A stretch of DNA of 64,000 nt from Dehalococcoidia bacterium (lineage in GTDB: Bacteria; Chloroflexota; Dehalococcoidia; GIF9; AB-539-J10). The notes under the pieces were generated by a model. It ran no database searches. It was not told the origin of the DNA and saw only the letters and a program-made list of their open reading frames with translations. Shown here piece by piece: positions 16,752 to 23,669 of this stretch (position 1 is the stretch's first letter; each line of letters opens with the position of its first letter). The translations under genes were made by a program, and so were the position numbers. The stretch lies in NCBI GenBank assembly GCA_016930935.1, contig JAFGFT010000019.1, positions 1 to 64,000 on the forward strand, written 5' to 3'.

Positions 16752-17933
16752 CTACGGGTCAATCTCCACGAAAACGGTCTGGTAGCTGATGCCATCCTGA
16801 CAGATGACTGCCGCCAACTGGCCGGCTCCGGGGATGAAACCTGCAGAGTTCGCGTTGGCGTCCGCGATGAGGACCTGCGAGATGTCCGCCGCAGGGGGTG
16901 ACCAGCCACCCGGCTGGTAATTCCAGTACGCCCGCTGCCGCGCGGAGTGGGTCATCACTCCCGAGAGCCCGCCCACTGTCATCTGGAGCCCGTCGAAGTT
17001 GTACGGCGGGTCACGATACGCGGGCCGGTTCAACAGGTAGTTGATGGGCTCCCATGCAGGCATTCCTATGGTCGAGATGAGCGTCACGTCGAGTTCCACA
17101 ACTGAGGATGTCTCGAACTCGAAGCACCATGCCGGCCACGGGTTGCCGAGCTCCAGCCACTCATACCCTGCGGGTACGCTGCTGAAGTACGCGTCGAAGT
17201 ACGACCGCGGAGAACCGTACGAGTCAAGCGTCGGCGAGTACGCGCCCTGCAACACAAGGTGTACCGGTGTAGACGGCAGGTCGAGTACTTTCTGCACGAC
17301 CGGCTCGCACAGGTTCCACTGGACCGCCTCCATGGCGAACGAGACACTCCCTGTCAGGCCCTGCACTGCCGGGTCCTGCGGAAGTTGTGCGTAGATGTTG
17401 ACCTCGAACTCTTCGCACTCGTGGACCTGGTAGTAGCCGTCCACGATGAACAAGAGAGTGTCCATCGCCCCTGATGACGTGGTGCCGTCAGGCCAGACAA
17501 TCTCCCACCACACATACGGGGCAAGCTCCGGGGGCGCGACGTCGAAGTTCTCGAGCGTCACGTGAGCAGGGACGCCATAGTAATGAATGAGAAGGTCTGC
17601 CTTGAACAACGGTCCGGGGAACAGGTTGTCGAACAGGACGGTGGCCGTGTCGTTCAGAACGTTCTCCTCGTCAGCGATTGCTTGCGCCGAGGCGATGAGC
17701 TTGTAGTCAGGATCAATCATCTCCTCTTCAAGCACGACTATCCCGCCGGTCGAGAGAATCTTGTACACGAGCGTCTCAGACGTGTCCTCGATAACAAGGT
17801 CGACTTCACCGGTTGAGACCGTTCCATGTACGACAACTTCGTCCGTCCACGAGGCGAACGCACCTCCGCACAGTCCCACGCCGAGGACCATGGCCATGGT
17901 CATGAGGCCCAGTCTTCTGAGTCTGCTTCTCAT
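16752..17933 (-). CDS. TasA/camelysin-like secreted protein 6 (large form)
   Basis: The product (393 aa) is the full-length paralog of protein 1: MRSRLRRLGLMTMAMVLGVGL, a leader ending GGAFASWTDEV. Further matches are NLFPGPLFKADLLIHYYGVPAHVTL, a HECEEFEVNIYAQLPQD block, MEAVQWNLCEP and the C-terminal GAGQLAAVICQDGISYQTVF. The region between the TasA-like domain and the C-terminal block differs much more from protein 1 than the ends do. ATG 17933 has GGAGGT five bases upstream. It follows paralog 7 by 34 bases, in the same small-then-large order as genes 2 and 1, so these two pairs look like copies of one unit. A surface fibre or coat role is inferred. Confidence 0.75.
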   Translation of the reverse strand: MRSRLRRLGLMTMAMVLGVGLCGGAFASWTDEVVVHGTVSTGEVDLVIEDTSETLVYKILSTGGIVVLEEEMIDPDYKLIASAQAIADEENVLNDTATVLFDNLFPGPLFKADLLIHYYGVPAHVTLENFDVAPPELAPYVWWEIVWPDGTTSSGAMDTLLFIVDGYYQVHECEEFEVNIYAQLPQDPAVQGLTGSVSFAMEAVQWNLCEPVVQKVLDLPSTPVHLVLQGAYSPTLDSYGSPRSYFDAYFSSVPAGYEWLELGNPWPAWCFEFETSSVVELDVTLISTIGMPAWEPINYLLNRPAYRDPPYNFDGLQMTVGGLSGVMTHSARQRAYWNYQPGGWSPPAADISQVLIADANANSAGFIPGAGQLAAVICQDGISYQTVFVEIDP

Positions 17934-17967
17934 GCCACACCTCCATTCAGCCAATCAGTCGCGGGAC

Positions 17968-18621
17968 TCACGGAGCAGGTTCGTTCCACTGAGTGTTGGT
18001 GATGGTGCAGGTGAACGAGCCGCTCTTGCTCATGAGCTCATCAAGCTGGTCGAGGTGGAACCAGAACCAGAGCTTGACGCGGTCGCAGAACTCCCACTGG
18101 TAGTAGAAGGGCTCGCTCATGAAGTCGATCTCCTCCAAGGTGTCATAGTTGTAGGCCTCGATGGACATCGTTTCGCCGAGCAGGGGGTCGCCCTCCCACT
18201 CACAGTCGACGGTCAGGTGCGCAGGGATACCTCCGATGTAGTGCAGACCTATGTCGATGCCGTGCCAGACACAGGGGAACAGGTTCCAGTACACGACCTC
18301 GAATGTCGGAGGAACCTCTATCTCGCGTCCTTCCGAAGCATCGAACGGGTCGACATCTACGATATCGGCATAGGAGACGAGCAGCATCTCGGGCGGTATG
18401 GGATCGAGAGGAGCGCCCAACGTAACGACTTCATCAGTCACAAGGTCCTTGTAGACCCAGACCTCAGAGAGTTGGTAGATCCTCCAGCCAAAATCCGCGG
18501 TGGTGACCGTACCCGACACAACGACTTGATCCGTCCAGGAGGCGAAGCCCGCGCCCATGACAGCAACGGCGAACACCAGCGCCAACATGAGCATTCCAAC
18601 CTTTCCCAATCTTCCTCGCAT
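17968..18621 (-). CDS. TasA/camelysin-like secreted protein 7 (small form)
   Basis: The product (217 aa) begins MRGRLGKVGMLMLALVFAV and has the leader end GAGFASWTDQV. Mature landmarks are NLFPCVWHGIDIGLHYIGGIPAHL, FCDRVKLWFWFHLDQ, LMSKSGSFTCTI and a terminal QWNE, matching small protein 2. The N-terminal twenty residues are nearly those of protein 2 (VGMLMLALVFAV), as expected for a recent duplication or for selection on the signal. ATG 18621 has AAGGAG seven bases before it. It is the first gene of a pair with protein 6 and is preceded by the longest leader of the locus. Confidence 0.75.
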   Translation of the reverse strand: MRGRLGKVGMLMLALVFAVAVMGAGFASWTDQVVVSGTVTTADFGWRIYQLSEVWVYKDLVTDEVVTLGAPLDPIPPEMLLVSYADIVDVDPFDASEGREIEVPPTFEVVYWNLFPCVWHGIDIGLHYIGGIPAHLTVDCEWEGDPLLGETMSIEAYNYDTLEEIDFMSEPFYYQWEFCDRVKLWFWFHLDQLDELMSKSGSFTCTITNTQWNEPAP

Positions 18622-19005
18622 CTTCTTACTCCTTCACGAATAACGCAGGCACAATCCTCTTGTGCCCATCACAGGCGCCACCAGCCTGTAAGCATCAACT
18701 CGCGCCTGTGCGCAAGACTGCCCGTATCGACCACGCACCACCCGCTGACAGTTGCGAGACAACCCTCACCACTCCTCTCACCAGGTTGCTACGCCCGGAC
18801 ATCCGTATCGCGTCCTGCGGGGCACCACATCTCTTCTCGCGCTCGTGTCTGTCTTGTATCTTGATTCACGGCGTGTCTCTCGGGATACCCTTCCCCACGC
18901 CCGGGATCGACCGGTCCACCGGCACTGGATGCGCCCTGCCCCCCGGCGATTCGGCTGGAAGAGACAGTGTGTTGTGTCCTGCGATTGTGATCCTCCTTCA
19001 CCAGA
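18622..19005 (-). promoter_or_regulatory. Distal-to-proximal leader of TasA-like gene 7 with two core copies (element D)
   Basis: This 384-base stretch lies between an intrinsic terminator and gene 7. On the minus strand it contains GGTCGATCCCGGGCGTGG (near 18896-18913) and GGTCGATACGGGCAGTC (near 18716-18732), two versions of the core seen in leaders A-C. GAGTTGATGC and CCTGTGATGGGCACAAGAG lie before the Shine-Dalgarno, the latter recalling CCTGCAACGGG.A.GAGAT of leaders B and C. It has no convincing gene of its own. Confidence 0.45.
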
Positions 19006-19035
19006 GACCAAAAAACCGACCCTGAGGTCGGTTTC
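19006..19035 (-). terminator. Intrinsic terminator after tandem RNA element
   Basis: On the minus strand AACCGACC and GGTCGGTT form an eight-base-pair stem with a four-base loop, followed directly by a run of T. It follows the conserved TGGCGAAACC of the RNA element and lies about 390 bases upstream of TasA-like gene 7, so it probably controls read-through into that operon. Confidence 0.8.
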
Positions 19036-19198
19036 GCCATTGGCTCCGCGCGCCACACCGGCGACCATATGAAAGGACGCGCATCAACGCCTCCCCAGCA
19101 GACTTGCGTCTTCTCTAACTCATCTTGCTCCGCGCGCCACTCCGGCGACCACATGATAGGACGCGCACATCAACGCCTCCTCAACAGACTTACGTCAT
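19036..19198 (-). ncRNA. Tandem conserved RNA element upstream of TasA-like gene 7 (elements F2, F1)
   Basis: Two copies of a ~70-base block stand in tandem on the minus strand (about 19198-19127 and 19112-19036). Both begin with a small hairpin with a GNRA loop (GAC-GTAA-GTC and GAC-GCAA-GTC). GGAGGCGTTGATG, GCGCGTCCT.TCAT.TGGTCGCCGG, and GTGGCGCGCGGAGC follow. GCGCG/CGCGC and CGCC/GGCG can pair. The second copy continues into TGGCGAAACC and the terminator at 19006-19035. A third copy is element E. Tandem aptamers before a terminator are known for glycine and c-di-GMP riboswitches, but the sequence does not match either. Class and ligand are unknown. Confidence 0.6.
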
Positions 19199-19578
19199 CT
19201 CTTCCATCTCACAGCAGTGTCCGCCCACTGCGCCCGCACCCGTAGGACGGAAGCACCGCTGCTACATCGAGGAACATCCCGTCTGCCGAATGGGCGTGCA
19301 ACCATTCACACTTGATTGCAGGGGGTCTGAGCACGGAGGGCCACTCACCTTCTGCGCTCATGCGGAGGCATCATCGTACCCCGGCAACAGCATAATCCAG
19401 CCGACGCACACCAGGACCTTCGCCCCTCTTCCATCGAGTGCGGGACTCGCGGTAAAGAAGTACAGGGTTGCAGGAGGCGGCGAGTGTACTGTGTCGCGTC
19501 CAACCGTGCAGTGCCTGTTGCGAGGAAACCCGGGGGAAGAACAGGGCTCAACCGTGCCATTCGGGAGGCATCCGGTGC
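19199..19578. other. Intergenic gap upstream of tandem RNA element
   Basis: No gene is supported in these 380 bases. They should contain the promoter that drives the tandem RNA element and the TasA-like 7/6 operon, and the 3' end of the OmpR-like regulator gene. I could not identify either with confidence. Confidence 0.4.
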
Positions 19579-20277
19579 CTAGTCAGTAGCTGAAGTTGCA
19601 GAAAGCATGTAGCCAACGCCGCGACGATTGACGATGTAGCGCGGCTCGGCAGGGTCTTCTTCCAGCTTCGCACGTAGGCGATGGATGTACTTCTTGACGA
19701 ATTCGGGGTCCGCGTAGCCCTCATTACCCCACACCCGGCCAAGAAGATCCTGACGGGTCACCACCGTGCCCTCATGTTTCGCAAGCTGACACAGCACCTT
19801 GAACTCCGTGGGCGTGAGCGTGGCACGCCTGCCATCGATGCGAACTTCCTGCGTGCCGAAATCGATGCTCAGCGCGCCGTTGAAGTACTTCGATTCCTCT
19901 GACATCGAGCCCGTCCCCACGCGACGCAGCAGTGCATTCACGCGGGCAATGAACTCCATGGGAATCGAGGACGGGCGTATCCAGTCATCCGCTCCTGTCT
20001 CAAGCGTGCGGACCTTCGCAACGACGTCGTCGAATTGACCAACAACTATGAGGGGAACATCGCTGAAGGAACGAACCTGGGTGATGGCATCACAACAACG
20101 GGCGACGTCTTCGTCACAGGCGATGAGAAACAGTGAGGGCTCCTCTCTGCGGAGCGCGGCAATGCTCTCACGAGCGTCACTGGTTCGTTGAATGACGAGG
20201 TTGCGCCATCTCACCTGGAGAATGACACGAAGGGTCTCTGCCAGTTCCTCCGTTCCACCCAGTATCACCGCCTTCAT
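19579..20277 (-). CDS. OmpR-type DNA-binding regulator with degenerate receiver
   Basis: The product (232 aa) has an N-terminal receiver-like domain and a C-terminal OmpR/PhoB winged helix. The winged helix runs from about residue 135, with TLTPTEFKVLCQLAKHEG, DLLGRVWG, VKKYIHRLRAKLEEDP and RGVGYML. In the receiver the acidic pair after beta1 is replaced (VILGGTEE), the phospho-acceptor position is alanine (SLFLIAC, about 53), and the lysine motif reads WIRPSS. It thus lacks the normal phosphorylation residues and may bind another signal or act constitutively. No histidine kinase is encoded nearby. It lies next to the TasA-like locus and is a plausible regulator. ATG 20277 starts the fold; an upstream extension is possible but lacks a good site. 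Confidence 0.85.
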   Translation of the reverse strand: MKAVILGGTEELAETLRVILQVRWRNLVIQRTSDARESIAALRREEPSLFLIACDEDVARCCDAITQVRSFSDVPLIVVGQFDDVVAKVRTLETGADDWIRPSSIPMEFIARVNALLRRVGTGSMSEESKYFNGALSIDFGTQEVRIDGRRATLTPTEFKVLCQLAKHEGTVVTRQDLLGRVWGNEGYADPEFVKKYIHRLRAKLEEDPAEPRYIVNRRGVGYMLSATSATD

Positions 20278-20352
20278 TTCCAGCCCACCGCACCCTACAG
20301 GCCCAGCACGACCCCGGGGCTCCCCGGGGTTCCTAATGCGACAAATCAAGAT

Positions 20353-20401
20353 GTGACAATCGTCACGCGTACCATAATACTATGCCGAGTCTGCTTGTCA
20401 A
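20353..20401 (-). promoter_or_regulatory. Promoter and palindrome of the OmpR-like gene
   Basis: The minus strand has TTGACA (20401-20396), a 16-base spacer and TATTAT (20379-20374), a strong sigma-70-type promoter aimed at the regulator gene. Near the expected start point lies the inverted repeat GTGAC-AATC-GTCAC (20353-20366), a likely operator or leader hairpin, perhaps for autoregulation. Confidence 0.65.
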
Positions 20402-20542
20402 CACCCACCACCTCACACAAGCCACAATTCAGAGAGATTCTTCATCGAATATGACCATCGTCTGCGATGTCAATGACTTTCTGGTGATGGACAGACAGGG
20501 CCTTTGTGGCTAGAGTGAAGTCACTGCAACTGGAGTAATGTC

Positions 20543-20749
20543 ATGGAACAGACCACAACCGTCGCGGAAAGCCGAACTGGATTGCTCTCGACCGCTCAAG
20601 CGGCCGAGATGCTCGGCGTGCACCCCAACACCATCCGCAACTGGGCCGACGCAGGATTGCTGAATGCATTCCGCATCGGTCCGCGACGAGACCGGCGCTT
20701 CCTCCGCGCTGACCTCGATACATTCCTCACTTCGGACGCACACGCCTAG
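20543..20749 (+). CDS. Small helix-turn-helix protein (MerR/excisionase-like)
   Basis: The product (68 aa) is a short DNA-binding protein. Residues 14-60 form a MerR/HTH_17-type winged helix: LSTAQAAEMLGVHPNTIRNWADAGLLNAFRIG and RRDRRFLRADLDTFL, ending with a short tail. There is no effector or dimerisation domain, so it resembles excisionase-like or accessory regulators. ATG 20543 has GGAG seven bases before it. It diverges from the OmpR-like gene and precedes the SWIM protein. No integrase is nearby, so an excision role is unlikely. Confidence 0.8.
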   Translation: MEQTTTVAESRTGLLSTAQAAEMLGVHPNTIRNWADAGLLNAFRIGPRRDRRFLRADLDTFLTSDAHA

Positions 20750-20919
20750 GCCACCGCCCAGAAATACGCATCACCACATCCACCCCTTTTCTCTTCAATT
20801 TTGCGTCACCGCACACGGTGCCGCCGGTAGCGTTTCAACACCTCGTGGGATATACTTTTGACACGGGAAGGGATGTGACGGCCTGTCTGGCCCTCATAAC
20901 GCGAAAGGAGGCCATCTGG

Positions 20920-21177
20920 ATGCGGTCAAGTCTCATCGGTAAGATCGAGAAAGCAAGGCGGTACGCCAAAGAACCCGGCCGTGTGACGTTGAGCGGACTC
21001 ACCGCCGATTTTCACGGCGAGAACGCCGAACACAAGGTCAACTATGTAGACGGGAAGTGGTCCTGCACATGTGACTTCTTCGGACAGTGGGAGACCTGTA
21101 GCCATGTGATGGCCCTGCAGGAGATGTTCAAGCAGGAGCTTCCGAGAGAGGCTCTGGCCTCATTGCCTGAAGACTAG
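20920..21177 (+). CDS. Small SWIM zinc-finger protein
   Basis: The product (85 aa) has a SWIM zinc-binding motif, C-x-C-x8-C-x-H, with Cys49, Cys51, Cys60 and His62 (WSCTCDFFGQWETCSH). The N-terminal half is basic (IGKIEKARRYAKEPGRV) and has a short beta segment. SWIM domains bind DNA or protein; stand-alone forms of this size are of unknown role. I chose ATG 20920 because AGGAGG lies eight bases upstream; a longer frame upstream has no such signal. The gene is convergent with folC. Confidence 0.85.
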   Translation: MRSSLIGKIEKARRYAKEPGRVTLSGLTADFHGENAEHKVNYVDGKWSCTCDFFGQWETCSHVMALQEMFKQELPREALASLPED

Positions 21178-21237
21178 CCTCCCGCTCATATCGGTGTGAG
21201 GGCATTGCGCCATCGCATCATATTGATGTTCGCATTC

Positions 21238-22572
21238 TCAGCGAATGCTTGGTTGCCAGTCATTCCATAGCCGCAACACATCCGCCACAAGGTACAACGA
21301 ACCAGCCACGCAGACTATCCCCTCTTCCCCTGCCATCTGGCGTGCACGATAGATTGCCTCCATCGGTTCAGGTTCTACTCTGACATCCAGTCCAAGTCCG
21401 GTCAGTCGCATCGCCACGTCACTCGGACGGGCAGCACGCGGCTGGCTGGAAGCCGTGAGCACGAACCGCGCTCCGAGCCATCCGAGCTCCGCCACAGACC
21501 CCACCATGTCCTTGTCGGAAGAGAAACCAAGCACGAACACCACGCACCGCCGGGGCCGTATGGCATCCATGCTCTGCGCAACCCTGCGCATCGATGCCGC
21601 GTTGTGCGCTCCATCAACCACCACGAGAGGATGCCTGCTCAGTACTTGAAACCTGCCCTGCCATTCAACCGCACCAAGTCCGCGTTCGATACACCGCTCA
21701 TCGAGTCTCACGCCACTTTCACTCAGCGCATGCAGCGCAGTCACAGCCACTGTTGCGTTCTCAGACTGGAACAACCCGGCAAGTGGTATGTGACATAGGG
21801 TCTCACCCCACGGGCCGGATACCGCCACGTCCTGTCCTGCGAGGTCGCTACCTGACACGACCCAGGACACCTCCACCCCAACTCGCACGAGCCGGACGTC
21901 GCGGTCACGACAGACCGCACAGATGACCGCATCGGCCTCCGGCAACTGAGGTGCGCTCACCACGAGCGCCCCCGGCTTGATGATTCCCGCCTTCTCGGCA
22001 GCTATCTTCCCGATGGTGTTGCCAAGCACGGCGGTATGTTCGAGGCTGATAGGGGTGATAGCACACACGTCCGGCTTCACCACATTGGTCGTGTCCAGCC
22101 TGCCCCCCAACCCCACCTCCACGACCTGGACATCCACGTTCATGCTACGGAAGTGCAGGAAGCAGAGCACCGTCAATATCTCGAAATAGGTGAATTGCCT
22201 CCACCGTGAATCGGCACGCATTGAGTCCAGGTGCGGACGTGCGGTCTCCAGCGCCGCAAGGAGTTCCCCTGGAGAAACGCATACTCCATCCACCCTGATG
22301 CGCTCCCCGAGATGCAGCAGGTGAGGAGAAGTGTACAGACCAGTCCTGTAGCCACACGCACTCAGGGCGCTTGCCGTCATCGCGGCAACACTGCCCTTGC
22401 CCTTGCTGCCCGCAACGTGGACAGTGCGGGGACCGATGTGCGGATTGCCAAGACGCCTCAGGACCTCGTGCACATGGTCCAGGTTGTATCCCTCAGAGGC
22501 GAAGCCAAACCCGGGAATCACCTCGTAGTTGACGAAGGAGTCCAGATAACGTTCAATCGCAGTGTAGTCCAT
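21238..22572 (-). CDS. folC: Bifunctional folylpolyglutamate synthase / dihydrofolate synthase
   Basis: The product (444 aa) is a Mur-ligase-family enzyme that adds glutamate to dihydropteroate or folates with ATP. It has the P-loop VAGSKGKGS near residue 53, SPHLLHLGERIRV, and DTTNVVKPDVCAITPISLEHTAVLG with the Mur-ligase His. The C-terminal ligase domain contains VVDGAHNAASM and VFVLGFSSDKD. Length is normal. The ATG at 22572 has no clear Shine-Dalgarno. A perfect -10 hexamer (TATAAT on the minus strand, 22592-22587) lies only 14 bases before it, so the transcript is nearly leaderless. It diverges from the MaoC operon. Confidence 0.93.
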   Translation of the reverse strand: MDYTAIERYLDSFVNYEVIPGFGFASEGYNLDHVHEVLRRLGNPHIGPRTVHVAGSKGKGSVAAMTASALSACGYRTGLYTSPHLLHLGERIRVDGVCVSPGELLAALETARPHLDSMRADSRWRQFTYFEILTVLCFLHFRSMNVDVQVVEVGLGGRLDTTNVVKPDVCAITPISLEHTAVLGNTIGKIAAEKAGIIKPGALVVSAPQLPEADAVICAVCRDRDVRLVRVGVEVSWVVSGSDLAGQDVAVSGPWGETLCHIPLAGLFQSENATVAVTALHALSESGVRLDERCIERGLGAVEWQGRFQVLSRHPLVVVDGAHNAASMRRVAQSMDAIRPRRCVVFVLGFSSDKDMVGSVAELGWLGARFVLTASSQPRAARPSDVAMRLTGLGLDVRVEPEPMEAIYRARQMAGEEGIVCVAGSLYLVADVLRLWNDWQPSIR

Positions 22573-22586
22573 TGCAGTAGCGGCCG

Positions 22587-22642
22587 ATTATACCATCGCA
22601 GGACGGCATGTCCTTGCAACAGCAGCAAGCGAGTCCTACAAT
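22587..22642. promoter_or_regulatory. Divergent promoters of folC and the MaoC operon
   Basis: Plus strand: TTGCAA (22614-22619), a 17-base spacer and TACAAT (22637-22642) form a clear promoter for the MaoC genes. Minus strand: TATAAT (22592-22587) is the -10 box of folC, without a good -35. The two overlap back to back. Confidence 0.7.
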
Positions 22643-22677
22643 GTTCAACAGTATTCATCATCTGGAGGGACAACCGC

Positions 22678-23112
22678 GTGGCGCAACAGATTTACTATGA
22701 GGACGTGGTGGAAGGGCAGGAGATTCCATCTCTCAAGAAGCACCCGACGAGGCGACAGCTCGTGATGTGGGCAGGAGCCTCAGAGGACTTCTATGAGATT
22801 CACTACGACACTGAATTCGCGAAGAAGAACCAGCTTGGCACCTGCATAGTGCACGGCCGCCTCAAGGCCTCGTTCCTCGGCCAGCTCCTCACGGACTGGG
22901 CAGGCGCAGGTGGGGTGCTCCAGAAGTTGAGCTGTCGCTACAAGGGCACGGACCTTGTCGATACAGACATGTTCATCAAGGGCACCGTGACAAAGAAATA
23001 CGTGGAGGGGAACGAACACCGTATCGAGCTCGATGTATGGACGGAGAGGGAGGACGGCGTCAAGACGACACAGGGAACCGCGGTGGTGGTACTGCCCAAC
23101 CACAGCAACTGA
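22678..23112 (+). CDS. MaoC-family hydratase/dehydratase subunit
   Basis: The product (144 aa) is a hotdog-fold MaoC-type protein, likely part of an enoyl-CoA hydratase or 3-hydroxyacyl dehydratase. It has the hydratase signature AGASEDFYEIHYDTEFAKKNQLGTCIVHGRL with the catalytic Asp/His pattern (D..pIH.D...A). The GTG start at 22678 has GGAGGG eight bases before it and matches the length of the fold. The next gene encodes a second hotdog protein of the MaoC-N type. Paired genes like these usually make a heterodimeric hydratase in which one subunit is catalytic. Substrate is unknown. Confidence 0.85.
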   Translation: MAQQIYYEDVVEGQEIPSLKKHPTRRQLVMWAGASEDFYEIHYDTEFAKKNQLGTCIVHGRLKASFLGQLLTDWAGAGGVLQKLSCRYKGTDLVDTDMFIKGTVTKKYVEGNEHRIELDVWTEREDGVKTTQGTAVVVLPNHSN

Positions 23113-23173
23113 CACTGCCCCTGAACATGTCCTGCCGTACACATACGGCATTTTTCGCAAGGAGGATGACCCG

Positions 23174-23650
23174 GTGACTGATTCACTACTCACGCTTGAC
23201 GACATGAAGAAATCTATCGGAACGAAGTCAAAGCCGCACGTGCTGCACATAGAGAAGGAACTCGTGAGGCGCTTCGTCGAGGCCGTACAGGATACAAACC
23301 CGCAATGGACGGGTGAACAGGGCACCGCCGAAGACGGCGCCATCGTACCCCCACAACTCTTCTGCGCAATCATGACCATTGCCCCCTGCAGCAAGGAGTC
23401 AGGGGTGATTCCCATACCGGTCCCCGAGGCACCGTTGCCGCGAGAGAACGTGCTGGAGGGTGAGGAGACCTGGGAGTTCCTCACACCGGTCAGAATCGGC
23501 GATGTTCTCACCTCACAAACCACGTTGACGGATGTCAAGCAACGCGAAGGACGTCTCGGAGAGATGTTCATACTGGAATACGAGGCTGTGACCACGAATC
23601 AGAGGGGAGAAGTAGTTGCGAAGAGTATCAACACTATCGTGAATTACTGA
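23174..23650 (+). CDS. MaoC-N/FAS1-DH-type hotdog protein
   Basis: The product (158 aa) resembles the N-terminal MaoC dehydratase-like domain. It begins with a short linker, then HVLHIEKELVRRFVEAVQDTNPQWTG, IVPPQLFCAIMTI and GEETWEFLTPVRIGDVLTSQTTLTDVKQREG.LGEMFILEYE. It lacks the D..N/H catalytic motif of its neighbour and is likely the second, substrate-binding subunit. GTG 23174 has AAGGAGG eight bases upstream. It lies 61 bases after the first MaoC gene and just before pyrF, in the same direction. Confidence 0.8.
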   Translation: MTDSLLTLDDMKKSIGTKSKPHVLHIEKELVRRFVEAVQDTNPQWTGEQGTAEDGAIVPPQLFCAIMTIAPCSKESGVIPIPVPEAPLPRENVLEGEETWEFLTPVRIGDVLTSQTTLTDVKQREGRLGEMFILEYEAVTTNQRGEVVAKSINTIVNY

Positions 23651-23669
23651 CATGGCAGGGGGTGGAGAG

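Noticed and set aside
16261..16785. Plus-strand frame in the gap before the pseudo-receiver
   Set aside because: No ribosome binding site, Ser/Arg-rich product, and it runs into the 3' end of a minus-strand gene.
15586..19198. CRISPR array or transposon repeats
   Set aside because: The repeats are three blocks in leader regions, not regularly spaced, and structured; no cas or transposase gene is present.
19036..19198. c-di-GMP riboswitch (GEMM)
   Set aside because: A GNRA hairpin and tandem layout invite this, but the conserved GEMM blocks around the ligand site are not seen.
20543..20749. Excisionase of an integrated element
   Set aside because: The helix-turn-helix is of that type, but no integrase, attachment repeats or tRNA gene is found nearby.
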